Positions 54,883 to 63,962 of a DNA stretch of 64,000 bases are shown piece by piece. The stretch is from Leptospira abararensis (GTDB lineage: Bacteria; Spirochaetota; Leptospiria; Leptospirales; Leptospiraceae), in assembly GCF_016918735.1 (NCBI RefSeq), contig NZ_JAFFPR010000048.1:1-64000 (forward strand), read 5' to 3'. Below the pieces are notes generated by a model, which saw only the letters and a list, made by a program, of their open reading frames with translations, was not told the origin of the DNA and ran no database searches. Each line of letters starts with the position of its first letter. The stretch's first letter is position 1. A program made the translations under genes and the position numbers.

Positions 54883-55146
54883 ATGTCAGTAAACATATAC
54901 GTAGGTAACCTTTCTTATGAAATGACGGAAGGAAAGTTAAACGAACTTTTTTCCGCACACGGCGCAGTAACTTCTGCAAAAATCATTATGGACCAGTACT
55001 CTGGTAATTCTAAAGGTTTCGGTTTTATCGAAATGAAAGAACGTGGTGATGCAGACAAAGCAATTAGCGATTTGAATGGAAAAAACATTCTTAACCGCGA
55101 AATGAAAGTAAACATCGCAAAACCAAAGACAAACAACTGGAACTAA
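54883..55146 (+). CDS. RNA-binding protein with one RRM domain
   Basis: 87 residues, all one RRM: RNP2 is IYVGNLSYEM, RNP1 is KGFGFIEMKER. It resembles the bacterial cold-induced RRM proteins (Rbp type). GAGGAC precedes the ATG. It may be under leader-mediated control given the geneless upstream region, but no structure was proven. A hairpin follows. Confidence 0.88.
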   Translation: MSVNIYVGNLSYEMTEGKLNELFSAHGAVTSAKIIMDQYSGNSKGFGFIEMKERGDADKAISDLNGKNILNREMKVNIAKPKTNNWN

Positions 55147-55163
55147 GTTCCCGTTAAATTTTT

Positions 55164-55203
55164 GATCTCAGTCTTTAGGATTTAGATTCTAAGACTGGGA
55201 TCG
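55164..55203 (+). terminator. Hairpin after the RRM gene
   Basis: ATCTCAGTCTTTAG pairs with CTAAGACTGGGAT (one bulge and one mismatch). No T-run follows, so the terminator role is tentative. Confidence 0.45.
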
Positions 55204-55615
55204 AAATGAAATTCTTCACCGATTTTCTTCCTATAAAAACAGACTGTTTTTAAAAATCTCTCATCAAAGCCCACATTAATCCAAGTTAGTTACTATACTT
55301 TGCAGTAAAGTGTTGTTATGCCCTGCTCCCCTGGATTTTAAATAGGTCAATAAATTTCAGAACCATCCCTTTTTTATAGAACAATGAAATTGAGATGCAA
55401 CTTTAATTTAACTTCAACTACTGTCTGCCACTCCGCTAAATTCCAATTTCCGCAGTGATGATAATAGACACTTGGTAGGTTTAAATCAAATCCATTGTTG
55501 AAAATACTGAGTCGTTTTTACTTATATTTAAAAGTTTAAACTTAGAAAATTAGTTCTGCAGAAATTTTTGAAAACAAATTTGCCATTCCATGTTTGCTTG
55601 GCGATAGTACGTAAA
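55204..55615. other. Intergenic stretch, nothing recognised
   Basis: 410 bases, AT-rich, with no frame longer than 60 codons, no palindrome and no repeat that could be supported. Confidence 0.4.
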
Positions 55616-56227
55616 TTATAATTCCACCTCCAGAGGAAAATTTATTTCGATTAGCTTCTTTCTCACTCCATGCCAGTCCGAATCAAAATGATAACGATTG
55701 CCAAATAGATTGTCCAATTTACCCGAATTATCTCTGTTAGTATAAACAATATCTTCGATTTCCCGTTTGCGACTTTCCAAATCTGGATTGATTTCTTTTC
55801 TATGAGTGATCATTACTTTTACAATTTTCTTTTCTAAAATTGTGACTTTGTTGAAAATATACTCTGTTTTTTTGAATCTGTTTTTTCGTTTGAGAAACCA
55901 GCGATTCGCGTCAGGATACTTTTCCAATAGTCGCCAATATTGCCGCTTTTCCAACATTATCGGTTCAGGTTCCATTTGATGGACTTTTCTTAAATTTTTC
56001 ACATGTTTGGTTCTAGAAAATGTATTGATGATATAAAGGTATGCCTCTTTGTACTTCGACGATTGTAATTTCAAAGTCCAAATCAATCCATAGGAATGAA
56101 AAATTGGTTTCTTTAATTCGATCAAAGGTAGAGAACTAATTTTATCACGAATTTGATTCAGTTCCCGGTGCAATCGAATCAATTCTTTTTCTTTTGACTT
56201 AATATTGATTTTTCGGTCTACTCGCAT
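55616..56227 (-). CDS. Hypothetical cytoplasmic protein
   Basis: 203 residues, basic and rich in Lys/Arg/Glu (IKSKEKELIRLHRELNQIRDKIS; KRKNRFKKTEYIFNKVTILEKKIVK). It is likely largely alpha-helical with coiled-coil character at the N terminus. No signal peptide and no family recognised. A nucleic-acid-binding role would fit the charge but is only inference. Confidence 0.55.
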   Translation of the reverse strand: MRVDRKINIKSKEKELIRLHRELNQIRDKISSLPLIELKKPIFHSYGLIWTLKLQSSKYKEAYLYIINTFSRTKHVKNLRKVHQMEPEPIMLEKRQYWRLLEKYPDANRWFLKRKNRFKKTEYIFNKVTILEKKIVKVMITHRKEINPDLESRKREIEDIVYTNRDNSGKLDNLFGNRYHFDSDWHGVRKKLIEINFPLEVEL

Positions 56228-56306
56228 TAATAATAGACTATGGATTGATCATGTTTTCATTTAAAAACGGGAACAGTGGTCGCCACATTCATAAAGAGGA
56301 ATTGCC

Positions 56307-57032
56307 ATGTCAGAATCAAATTCATTTATCAAACGAGGCCTAAAATCAGCCTTCAGCATATTTTTAACACAAACCAAAATATCAAAAATCGAATCGCTGT
56401 CTAAGAATTTCGTTCTGATCGAAATGACGGGAACAAAATTAAAAGATTCAAAGTGGGTTCCTGGAGGAAAAGTGCAAGTTGATGTAGGAAATCTTACTTA
56501 CCGAACGTTCACTCCGCTTACTGTTGATCGAGTCGTAGGCAAACTTTCCATGATTTGTTACAAGCGAAATGATGGCCCAGCTTCCAATTGGATCAGTGCG
56601 TTAAAAGTAGGTGACCTTTGCGAAGTTTTCGGACCACGCGAGTCTTTGAATTTTTCAAATATTGAGGGAGAGGCCATTCTTTTTGGTGATGAGACTTCTT
56701 TTGGGATCGCAAAGGTTCTGCAAAACAAAGTGGGCAATCAATCTCATATATTCTTTGAATTGACTTCGGCTGAAGCTGGCAAAGAGGCTCTCGCGTCATT
56801 GGGAGTTACGGGGCAGAGAATGATCGAACGATCCCTTGATGGATCGCATCTCCAAAAAGTGGCGAAGGAAATTCTTGAGCGCCTTTCGCAAATCCCTGAC
56901 GCAAAAATATTTTTGACAGGCCGAGCAAAATCAATCCAACAAGTCAGAACCTATTTGAAGGATTCTGGAGTTCCAACTAACAAACTAAAAGTTCGTGCCT
57001 ACTGGGCGGATGGAAAGATTGGTCTAGATTGA
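56307..57032 (+). CDS. Siderophore-interacting protein/FAD-binding reductase
   Basis: 241 residues of the SIP (FAD_binding_9) type within the ferredoxin-reductase fold. The FAD motif is RTFTPLTVD near residue 71, with GPASNWI for the isoalloxazine; an NAD(P)H-binding-like half has FGDETSFGIAKVL. Such proteins use NAD(P)H to reduce ferric siderophores, but no siderophore genes are adjacent. AGAGGAATTGCC precedes the ATG. Confidence 0.82.
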   Translation: MSESNSFIKRGLKSAFSIFLTQTKISKIESLSKNFVLIEMTGTKLKDSKWVPGGKVQVDVGNLTYRTFTPLTVDRVVGKLSMICYKRNDGPASNWISALKVGDLCEVFGPRESLNFSNIEGEAILFGDETSFGIAKVLQNKVGNQSHIFFELTSAEAGKEALASLGVTGQRMIERSLDGSHLQKVAKEILERLSQIPDAKIFLTGRAKSIQQVRTYLKDSGVPTNKLKVRAYWADGKIGLD

Positions 57033-57200
57033 TTTGGGATTTATTTTCGGGGCATAAAAATAACAACTGACCTAACACCTGTGACCCGAAAGTGTAAGGG
57101 TCACACCTTCTTCGCCTGGCCCACTTGTTTTTCCGTCAAATTTTCTTCTTGCGAATCAAAGAAATTCGATCTAAATCTTACATTGGATATACGAAAGAAA

Positions 57201-57905
57201 ATGACTCCCATTAAAACTTATTTACTCAGCCTTTTTCTTTTGATTGGATTTGGAATTCCATTAAATTCAGAACCATTATCGGAGACTAACCAAAAAGCCA
57301 TTGATGCCTTTTACCAGAAAAACTGGTCTCAGGCCGAAATCTGGTTCAAAGAAAGTTTAAAGAAAAATCCGAATGACCCATATGCAAACTATAACTTGGC
57401 CTGCGTTTACACCATTCACTTAAGCCAATGTGAGAATTTGACAGAAGAACAAGACGTTTTTCAGTTATTGCAAAATGCCGTCACATATAAAAAAACTTAC
57501 AAACGTTTGATGCTTAAAGACAAAGACCTTTCCTTACTTCGGAATACATACAGATTCAATGAAATTGCAGGTTTAAACACAAAAGAAATCTTTACAAATA
57601 TTATTTGGTATGGTCCAAGTCCAGGTGCTTATGGATCAATAGCGGAAATTAAGTTTGATTCAAATAGTTCATTTGAACTCTCTTTGGTTGAATTTCGGGA
57701 AAGTGACGGTACACTGGAAAAACCAAAGTATAGAGGAAAGTATCAATGGATTTCCGAAAAAGTCATCCAATTAGAATTTCAAAAACTTCCTTCCTCACTT
57801 CCCAACCAAACGAAAAAAAGGCAAGCACGTTGGAATAAAAATATCCTCGAAATCGAGGGCTTTGACTATCATTTTCAGGATACACCGGACCGTTGCTCTG
57901 CATAG
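57201..57905 (+). CDS. Secreted TPR-repeat protein
   Basis: 234 residues from the ATG at 57201, where a signal peptide begins (LLSLFLLIGFGIPLNSEP); the longer frame from 57081 adds an implausible leader. One clear TPR (AIDAFYQKNWSQAEIWFKESLKKNPNDPYANYNLACVYTI) is followed by an unfamiliar beta-rich C-terminal domain. A hairpin TGTGACCC-N10-GGGTCACA lies at 57080-57105 in its upstream region. Confidence 0.7.
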   Translation: MTPIKTYLLSLFLLIGFGIPLNSEPLSETNQKAIDAFYQKNWSQAEIWFKESLKKNPNDPYANYNLACVYTIHLSQCENLTEEQDVFQLLQNAVTYKKTYKRLMLKDKDLSLLRNTYRFNEIAGLNTKEIFTNIIWYGPSPGAYGSIAEIKFDSNSSFELSLVEFRESDGTLEKPKYRGKYQWISEKVIQLEFQKLPSSLPNQTKKRQARWNKNILEIEGFDYHFQDTPDRCSA

Positions 57906-58119
57906 AAGAAAGCAATTCCATCTATCGCATTGCCCAATAGATTGGCTTCGCTTTTGAATGAAACAAACAAAATTAATTTCGATTTGCGGTTGGCGTTTGT
58001 CCGTTTTGTTTGCTTTTTAGAGTATAAAATAAATAGATTGCTCTCGGAATCAGAGATTAGAAGCTTCAGTTCAAGCTAATTTTCTCGTTTGAATCAAACG
58101 CTCTATTTCTTTCTCGCCT

Positions 58120-60675
58120 ATGGGTAGTTTTATGGTAATTTCGCTTTCTTTTTTTAAAAAAATTTTTTTTTTACCTCTACTTGTAGTTTTTATATCTTTT
58201 TCTTTTTGTAAAGTCGCAACCTCTCCCCTCCCCGATATAAATTCCGGATCAATGGATCTTACCTCATGGGAACCTAAAGGAAGTTTGATAAATTTGAAAG
58301 GAGATTGGGAATTTTGTTGGGATGAATTGATTCCTCCTGAATCGGATGAGTCCGTTTGGAAGAAAAAATGCCATGGTTATTTTCCGGTTCCCTCTTTTTG
58401 GAAATTCTATAAAATAAACGGAAAAAACCTACCGATTTTCGGAAAGGGAACCTACAGACTCAAACTAAAACTTCCAAAACGGGAAATGAACTACGGATTG
58501 TTTTGGACGGAAATCATGTCCGCATTCGAAATTTTCGTTAACGCCCGTTCTGTGGTAAAAGTGGGACAAACGGGAGACAGTTTTGAAACAATGAAGCCTG
58601 ACCTGAAACCAGGCACGTCCTATCTGGGAAATCTTTCCGATGAAGTGACAATCGTCGTTTGGGTATCCAACTTCAATCATGAAAATCACGGATTTTGGGA
58701 ACCTCTTTATTTCGGAGAATGGAAATCCATAGAAAGACAGCACATCAATCTTGTTATACGGGACATTGCGAGTTCTTCTGCAATCATCATCATCGGCTTG
58801 TACCATCTGATTATCTATCTGTCAAGATTCCGTTCCAAAGAATATCTGATGTTCGGTTTTTTCTGTATGATTATGGGAATTCGCCAATTGAATTTTGAAA
58901 CGCATACGTTTTATTATCTATTCCCCGATCTGGATTTTGATTCATATATCCGGCTGCTCTTCGGAGTGATTTATATGATCGGGGTTTCCATGGTAACACT
59001 CTACGATCTTTTATTTCCGAAGGACATCCCCAAAATAATCACAAAAGTTCTCAGGTTGGTTTTCTTTAGTTTTTTACTAACTTTGTTTTTGCCGGTTTCC
59101 ACTTTCACACATTACGCATTGTATCTCTTCGGTTTTGCAATGATTGCACTCATATTGTATGTACCTTTGTTCATCAGAGCTTTTTTTAGAAAAAGGGAAG
59201 GTGCGGGACTTATGCTCATTGCCTATTCCATTACAGCGGTTACCCTACTGAACGATTTATTATTCAATTTCGGATTGATTCATACAGGTTATCTCTCCCA
59301 TTTGGGGGTTTTGTTATTTATCTTCATCCAAGCGATTCTATTATCAAAAAAAATAACAAAGGCATTGCAAGAGGAAGAAAAATTAGTTCAAAAACTCGGT
59401 GAAACTTTGGAAGAAAAAAACAGAACCCATACGGAACTCTTGAACCTGAAAGAATACCAAAAATACGAATTGGAATTGCAGGTAAAACTCCGCACGGAAG
59501 AATACGAGACCGCCAAACAACTAGCAGAAACCGCGAACAAAGCAAAGTCTCAATTTTTAGCGACAATGAGTCACGAAATCAGAACTCCCATGAACGGAAT
59601 TTTGGGAATCACGGAACTTTTGAAAATGACAACTGTTTCGGAGGATCAAGCACAATACCTGAAGATGATACAGGACAGCGGACAATCTCTTTTGACCATA
59701 TTGAATGATATTTTGGATTATTCCAAACTGGAAGCGGGAAAAATAGAATTATTGGAATCCGATTTTTCCTGGAAAATTCTACTCGAACTTGCGGAAGGGA
59801 TTTTTAAGCACCAAGCGGAACAGAAACAAGTTCGATTTGAAGTCAGGTTTGATCCAGATTTTATATTTTTAGCACATGGCGATGAAAACAGAATCAAACA
59901 AGTGTTATTTAATCTAGTCTCCAATGCGGTCAAATTTACGGAATCTGGAGAAATCAAAATCATTCTCTCTTCCCAAAAGGAAGAAGTAGGAAACTGGATT
60001 CAATACAAAGTATCGATAACGGATACGGGAATAGGAATCCCGGAAGACAAAATAGGCTCCTTGTTTCAAAGATTCACACAGTTGGATTCAAGCATATCCC
60101 GTAAGTACGGAGGAACGGGACTCGGTCTTGCCATCTCTAAAAAACTAATGGATGTGATGGGAGGAGAATTGAAAGTAAAAAGGAATTTTCCCACCGGTTC
60201 CTGTTTTGAAATGGAACTCAGACTTCTTCCCAACCAAATGTCCAGAGTCATACGATCCGAAGATTCGGTGGATCTTTCAAGATTACCATCTAACACAAAT
60301 GTGCTGATTGCAGAAGATGATCCTACCAACCTGTTTCTACTTTCCAGTTTTTTGAAAAAATTAAAAGTCCGGCATGATGTGGCGAAAGACGGCTGGGAAG
60401 CGATAACCAAGGCCCAAACAAACGAATTCCATCTGATTTTTATGGACATCAATATGCCCAATCTGGATGGTATCGGTGCCTCGGAAGAGATTTTAAAAGA
60501 CGAACGAATTTTTCCCAAACCAATCATCATAGCCGTTACGGCGGACGCCTTCCAGGATGATCAAGACAAGTGCATTCGCGCCGGAATGTCTTCGTTTTTG
60601 CCAAAACCGTTCCAAAAAAGAGAAATAGAACAAGCATTATATGAATGGCTGATTGAAAGAAAAACCGGCCTTTAA
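58120..60675 (+). CDS. Hybrid histidine kinase with 7TMR-DISM sensor
   Basis: 851 residues. The signal/lipoprotein-like N terminus (VFISFSFCK) leads to a periplasmic 7TMR-DISM ligand-binding domain (about 40-200), then seven membrane helices (about 215-410) and a coiled coil. HisKA follows (LATMSHEIRTPMNGILG, phosphoacceptor H485), then HATPase (NLVSNAVKFTESG, DTGIGIP, YGGTGLGLAISKKL) and a C-terminal receiver with D776 (LIFMDINMPNLDG). The phosphorelay partner is unknown. Its codon use looks richer in G/C than its neighbours, and a degraded 23S rRNA fragment lies just downstream, suggesting acquisition by recombination. The start may be residue 1 or 5. Confidence 0.92.
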   Translation: MGSFMVISLSFFKKIFFLPLLVVFISFSFCKVATSPLPDINSGSMDLTSWEPKGSLINLKGDWEFCWDELIPPESDESVWKKKCHGYFPVPSFWKFYKINGKNLPIFGKGTYRLKLKLPKREMNYGLFWTEIMSAFEIFVNARSVVKVGQTGDSFETMKPDLKPGTSYLGNLSDEVTIVVWVSNFNHENHGFWEPLYFGEWKSIERQHINLVIRDIASSSAIIIIGLYHLIIYLSRFRSKEYLMFGFFCMIMGIRQLNFETHTFYYLFPDLDFDSYIRLLFGVIYMIGVSMVTLYDLLFPKDIPKIITKVLRLVFFSFLLTLFLPVSTFTHYALYLFGFAMIALILYVPLFIRAFFRKREGAGLMLIAYSITAVTLLNDLLFNFGLIHTGYLSHLGVLLFIFIQAILLSKKITKALQEEEKLVQKLGETLEEKNRTHTELLNLKEYQKYELELQVKLRTEEYETAKQLAETANKAKSQFLATMSHEIRTPMNGILGITELLKMTTVSEDQAQYLKMIQDSGQSLLTILNDILDYSKLEAGKIELLESDFSWKILLELAEGIFKHQAEQKQVRFEVRFDPDFIFLAHGDENRIKQVLFNLVSNAVKFTESGEIKIILSSQKEEVGNWIQYKVSITDTGIGIPEDKIGSLFQRFTQLDSSISRKYGGTGLGLAISKKLMDVMGGELKVKRNFPTGSCFEMELRLLPNQMSRVIRSEDSVDLSRLPSNTNVLIAEDDPTNLFLLSSFLKKLKVRHDVAKDGWEAITKAQTNEFHLIFMDINMPNLDGIGASEEILKDERIFPKPIIIAVTADAFQDDQDKCIRAGMSSFLPKPFQKREIEQALYEWLIERKTGL

Positions 60676-60785
60676 AAGCCTCACATCTTTCGACGTAAGG
60701 CTTCTCCCAACAAATGTATACGACATGTAAATGAACAAACAATGCTTCAATCTATACATACACGTTAACACATGCAAATTGTAAT

Positions 60786-60945
60786 ATGGTCAAGCTCTGG
60801 CGATTCGTATCACTTGGCTGATCCAGCGCTTCGCGACTGAACTTACACCTATGACCTTATAGCCAGGTCGTCTGCCCGGACTCTCAACAGGTGTGATCTT
60901 AACTTCAGGTGGGTGTCCACTTATATGCTTACAGCGGTTAACTAG
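60786..60945 (-). pseudogene. Truncated 3' end of a 23S rRNA gene
   Basis: Read on the minus strand, this 160-base stretch aligns by eye with the end of domain VI of bacterial 23S rRNA. AACCGCTGTAAGCATATAAG matches the AACCGCTGAAAGCATCTAAG helix region, and GACGACCTGGCTATAAGGTC, TAGGTGTAAG, GGATCAGCCAAGTGATACGA and GAGCTTGACCATATT match the conserved 3' terminus. The canonical GTACTAAT is altered, and the other 2.7 kb of the gene is missing because the helicase gene follows. It is therefore a decayed copy, not a working rRNA. Confidence 0.82.
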
Positions 60946-61183
60946 ATCGAATACAAGAGTCTAGATAAATTTCATCACTGTCCTCAACCGAGGAGGTCAT
61001 TCGATAAATATAAGACTTTAATTGTCTTTCTTCAGAATCAAAAAAATGTTCATATTTTTTTGTTAAATCATTATCGACGTTTTTCGAAATTCTCTTTCAG
61101 TTGAAGTTTTCATTTCAGACAGGCTTACCCCAACGAAGCAGTAATCAACCTAACGTTCGTAATGATCAGTATAGAATGTCTCG

Positions 61184-62599
61184 CTACCTAAATCGTGACA
61201 TTTTTGCTTTCGGCGTTTTTTTCGCACTAGGAGATGATTTTTTAGGCTCAGATCTATTTCCTGAATTACTTGGCTTTCTTTTTTCCGATTGCCCTTGACT
61301 TCGATGTGAGTTTTGTTTGGAGTTCTGCTGTGAGTTCGCATGACGGCCAGATGAAACATCTCCCGATTGCGTGTGACGTCTTTGCCCTCTATTGCCGCCA
61401 CCTCCAGATCCATGGAGTTTTGGAGCCTTGCCTGTATGCGATTCAACCCGCGCTGCATGGTAAGGATGGTCCCGATCCACTGGGATCGAAATTCCAATTA
61501 CTTTTTCAATGTCTTTGATCAGTGATCTTTCGTCTGCCTCTGCGATGGCAATGGCAATTCCATTTTTCCCTGCACGTGCTGTACGGCCAATTCGATGTAC
61601 ATAAGTTTCAGGAACATAAGGAATTTCATAATTAATTACATGGGTGATGTCATCGATGTCTATTCCTCGGGCAGCCAAATCGGTTGCGACAAGGGCTCTG
61701 TTTTTTCCCGAACGAAAATCTTCTAAGGCTCTTTGTCTAGCTGATTGACTTTTATTGCCGTGAATTACATCAGTTTTGATTCCACTTTTGTTCAAGAGTT
61801 CCGAAATTTTATTTGCTCCATGTTTTGTTTTGGTAAAGATAATAGTTTTTTTAAAATTTTTATCTTTAAACAAATGAAGGAGAAGATTTTTTTTATCTGC
61901 TAGTTCTGTATACATCACAGATTGTGAAATTAGTTCTACTGTCGACGAAACAGGTGTTACATCGATACGAATTGGTTCTACCAAAATTGAGTTTGCCAAT
62001 TTTTCTATTTCAGGTGGCATAGTTGCAGAAAAAAACAAATTCTGTCTGCGCTTTGGAAGAAAGGAAATGATTTTTCGAATAGCATGGATAAAACCCATAT
62101 CCAACATCCTATCTGCTTCATCTAACACAAATATTTCGAGATTTTTCAATGATACCAAATTTTGGTTCATCAAATCGACCAGGCGACCAGGCGTGGCAAT
62201 GAGAACATCCAATCCACTTGCAATGGCTTTTGCTTGGGGATTTTGTCCCACACCACCAAAAATGACTGCCGTTCGAATTTGGGTATATTTTCCATATAAA
62301 ACAAAACTTTCATGGACCTGAATGGCAAGCTCACGAGTGGGAACTAACACAAGAGATCGTGGTTGTTTTGGATTTGGTTTTGCCCTCGTGGAAATTAAAT
62401 TTTGGATCATAGGCAAAGCAAAAGCAGCGGTTTTACCTGTTCCTGTTTGAGCACAACCTAACAGATCGTGATTGTTTAGAAGTAAAGGAATGGCTTGGAT
62501 TTGGATGGGTGTAGGTTTAGTATAACCAGTTTCAACGACTGCTTTTTGGATGGATCGATCTAATTTCAGATCTGAAAACGTTTCAATTTGTTTTTGCAA
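61184..62599 (-). CDS. rhlE: DEAD-box RNA helicase, RhlE type
   Basis: 471 residues. Motif I is AQTGTGKT (50-57), with PTRELAIQ, DEADRMLDMGF, SATMPPE, VATDLAARGIDI and HRIGRTARAG all in order. The C-terminal tail (about 375 on) is long, basic and low in complexity (GSGGGGNRGQRRHTQSGD), as in cold-adapted or ribosome-assembly helicases. It likely acts in RNA decay or ribosome assembly. Upstream is the GC-rich repeat. Confidence 0.93.
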   Translation of the reverse strand: MQKQIETFSDLKLDRSIQKAVVETGYTKPTPIQIQAIPLLLNNHDLLGCAQTGTGKTAAFALPMIQNLISTRAKPNPKQPRSLVLVPTRELAIQVHESFVLYGKYTQIRTAVIFGGVGQNPQAKAIASGLDVLIATPGRLVDLMNQNLVSLKNLEIFVLDEADRMLDMGFIHAIRKIISFLPKRRQNLFFSATMPPEIEKLANSILVEPIRIDVTPVSSTVELISQSVMYTELADKKNLLLHLFKDKNFKKTIIFTKTKHGANKISELLNKSGIKTDVIHGNKSQSARQRALEDFRSGKNRALVATDLAARGIDIDDITHVINYEIPYVPETYVHRIGRTARAGKNGIAIAIAEADERSLIKDIEKVIGISIPVDRDHPYHAARVESHTGKAPKLHGSGGGGNRGQRRHTQSGDVSSGRHANSQQNSKQNSHRSQGQSEKRKPSNSGNRSEPKKSSPSAKKTPKAKMSRFR

Positions 62600-62776
62600 A
62601 ATATGCCTTCGTGTCTATCCTCCTAAATTAAGAAAAGCAGTCTATTTGGATAGGTCAAAAATTTCTCTTTTGGAGGTTCGAAATGAGAACATGGGTTTGG
62701 GCAATCTCAAGGTAGAGGAATGAATTTTGATATAATGGGCGTTCCCGATTGGATCGGAGTTTTGGAAATGGAATGT

Positions 62777-62851
62777 GTAAGGGTCGGGCTCCTCCGGGGT
62801 GCGCTGACGCTTCCGTCCTGCGGACCAAGCCCTACGGATCACCTAACGCGG
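62777..62851. repeat. GC-rich dispersed repeat, copy 2
   Basis: Counterpart of the repeat at 30305-30380, from GGGTCGGGCTCCTCCGGGG to GACCAAGCCCTACGGATCA and CCTAACGC. It overlaps the last bases of the zeta-toxin-like gene. Confidence 0.75.
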
Positions 62852-63607
62852 GGGGAGTTTTTTTTCTACTACATAATTGATAAACCAAGAAGGAACTTTG
62901 TTTGGAGTAAATCTTTCAACTTCGACACCATTCGAAACTCCCGCAAATAATAACGCTTCAAACGTATCACTTGAAGTATCAAAAAGATATGCTCGATTCG
63001 ACAATCGAATTGCCTCTTTCAAATTATCTAGACTACGATAATAGCGTTCTTCTATCTTTTCCGGTGGAACGTTATGCCCATTTTCTTTCACTCTGATTTC
63101 AACTCTGTTCTTATTGATTTCAGGATCGACAGTGCAAAAAAAATAAAGATAAATTACATAATCTGCTTCTTTTGCTTTTTTCAAAAAATCAAGCTTCCGC
63201 CTATCACTCATTACTGTTTCAAATGAAAAGGAGATGTTTGCTTCGAGCAATTTTTGTCTCAAAAATTCTGCTAAGTCCGCTGCTATGTAAGAATTTATTT
63301 CTAAGTTTCCATCAATGCATAACTTGCTATCCGTGACTGAAAAGTATTTCCAAAGATCCAAAATTTCACTTTTCTTAGGAGAAAACTGGGAAAGGCGAAA
63401 GAAGTTTTGAATTTCATCCGTTGCAAATTGTATCTTATAATGATTGATGTCTAAAAAATGATCATTTTTTAGATTCTTTTCGATCTCATCTGCGTTTACA
63501 TAAACGCCGAGTTTATATCTAGGATCGGAACTTTCAAATTCATTGATAAATGTAGATTTTCCAGAGCCATTGGGGCCAGCAAAAATACGAAGGCGTTTTT
63601 TACTCAT
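62843..63607 (-). CDS. Zeta-toxin-like P-loop kinase
   Basis: 254 residues. The Walker A motif is FAGPNGSGKST (residues 9-19) and the VNADEIEKNL segment follows, as in zeta toxins. ISFSFETVMSDRRKLDFLKKAKEADY supplies the FETV motif. The RVEIRVKENGHNVPPEKIEERYYRSLDNL stretch is a zeta-type substrate-binding lid with an arginine. Zeta toxins phosphorylate UDP-N-acetylglucosamine; related P-loop kinases of unknown function look alike. It starts on the base after the stop of a small glycine-rich gene, with no gap, indicating a two-gene unit. Its 3' end runs into the GC-rich repeat. Confidence 0.85.
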   Translation of the reverse strand: MSKKRLRIFAGPNGSGKSTFINEFESSDPRYKLGVYVNADEIEKNLKNDHFLDINHYKIQFATDEIQNFFRLSQFSPKKSEILDLWKYFSVTDSKLCIDGNLEINSYIAADLAEFLRQKLLEANISFSFETVMSDRRKLDFLKKAKEADYVIYLYFFCTVDPEINKNRVEIRVKENGHNVPPEKIEERYYRSLDNLKEAIRLSNRAYLFDTSSDTFEALLFAGVSNGVEVERFTPNKVPSWFINYVVEKKLPPR

Positions 63608-63907
63608 CTAAGTAAGGTTAAACTTCGTAGGTAAACTTTCTGAGTGGTTTGGTAATTTTTTGAAAAATACTTTGTGGCCATCGGGATGTTTCCAATAAAG
63701 AGAATCTCCTTCCTGAATTAATACTGGAATTTTGGTTTCCTTCGCTCTTTCCGAGGCCTTCAATGAGGCCAAAATCGCAGCACCGAGAAGAGCCCCAACA
63801 GCGATATCTTCACCGTCTGCCTGTCTCTTGAGAAGTGCCGTTATCCCCGCTCCCAGAAGTCCACCTTTGATAAGATTGTTTAAGGTTTCTTCGTCCTCTC
63901 GATTCAT
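63608..63907 (-). CDS. Small glycine-rich partner of the zeta-like kinase, possible antitoxin
   Basis: 99 residues, no named family. An acidic start (MNREDEETLNNLIKGG) is followed by two hydrophobic, Gly/Ala-rich segments (GGLLGAGITALLKR, IAVGALLGAAILASLKASERA) that look like glycine zippers, and a C-terminal beta part (IPVLIQEGDSLYWKHPDGHKVFFKKLP). It directly precedes and abuts the kinase gene. Its only methionine codon lies six bases after a near-consensus -10, so the mRNA is probably leaderless. It is not the epsilon antitoxin family. Confidence 0.7.
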   Translation of the reverse strand: MNREDEETLNNLIKGGLLGAGITALLKRQADGEDIAVGALLGAAILASLKASERAKETKIPVLIQEGDSLYWKHPDGHKVFFKKLPNHSESLPTKFNLT

Positions 63908-63913
63908 GACTCT

Positions 63914-63942
63914 AGTGTATTGAGAATTGGAGTTGTTGTCAA
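63914..63942 (-). promoter_or_regulatory. Strong sigma-70 promoter for the kinase pair
   Basis: TTGACA (63942-63937), a 17-base spacer and TACACT (63919-63914), read leftward. The start codon at 63907 follows the -10 after only six bases, so transcription should begin on or next to the A of the ATG. Confidence 0.7.
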
Positions 63943-63962
63943 CTAAAGGAGAGCAAATTCTT

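Noticed and set aside
55430..55470. Short similarity (CGCAGTGATGAT) to a stretch near 47901
   Set aside because: About a dozen shared bases is within chance for this window and no longer homology was visible.
57080..57105. Hairpin TGTGACCC-N10-GGGTCACA
   Set aside because: Could be a terminator of the reductase gene, but lacks a T-run and lies 48 bases after the stop; mentioned only in the neighbouring gene entry.
62642..62842. 66-codon minus-strand frame beside the helicase
   Set aside because: Runs through the GC-rich repeat; composition and residues do not look like a protein.
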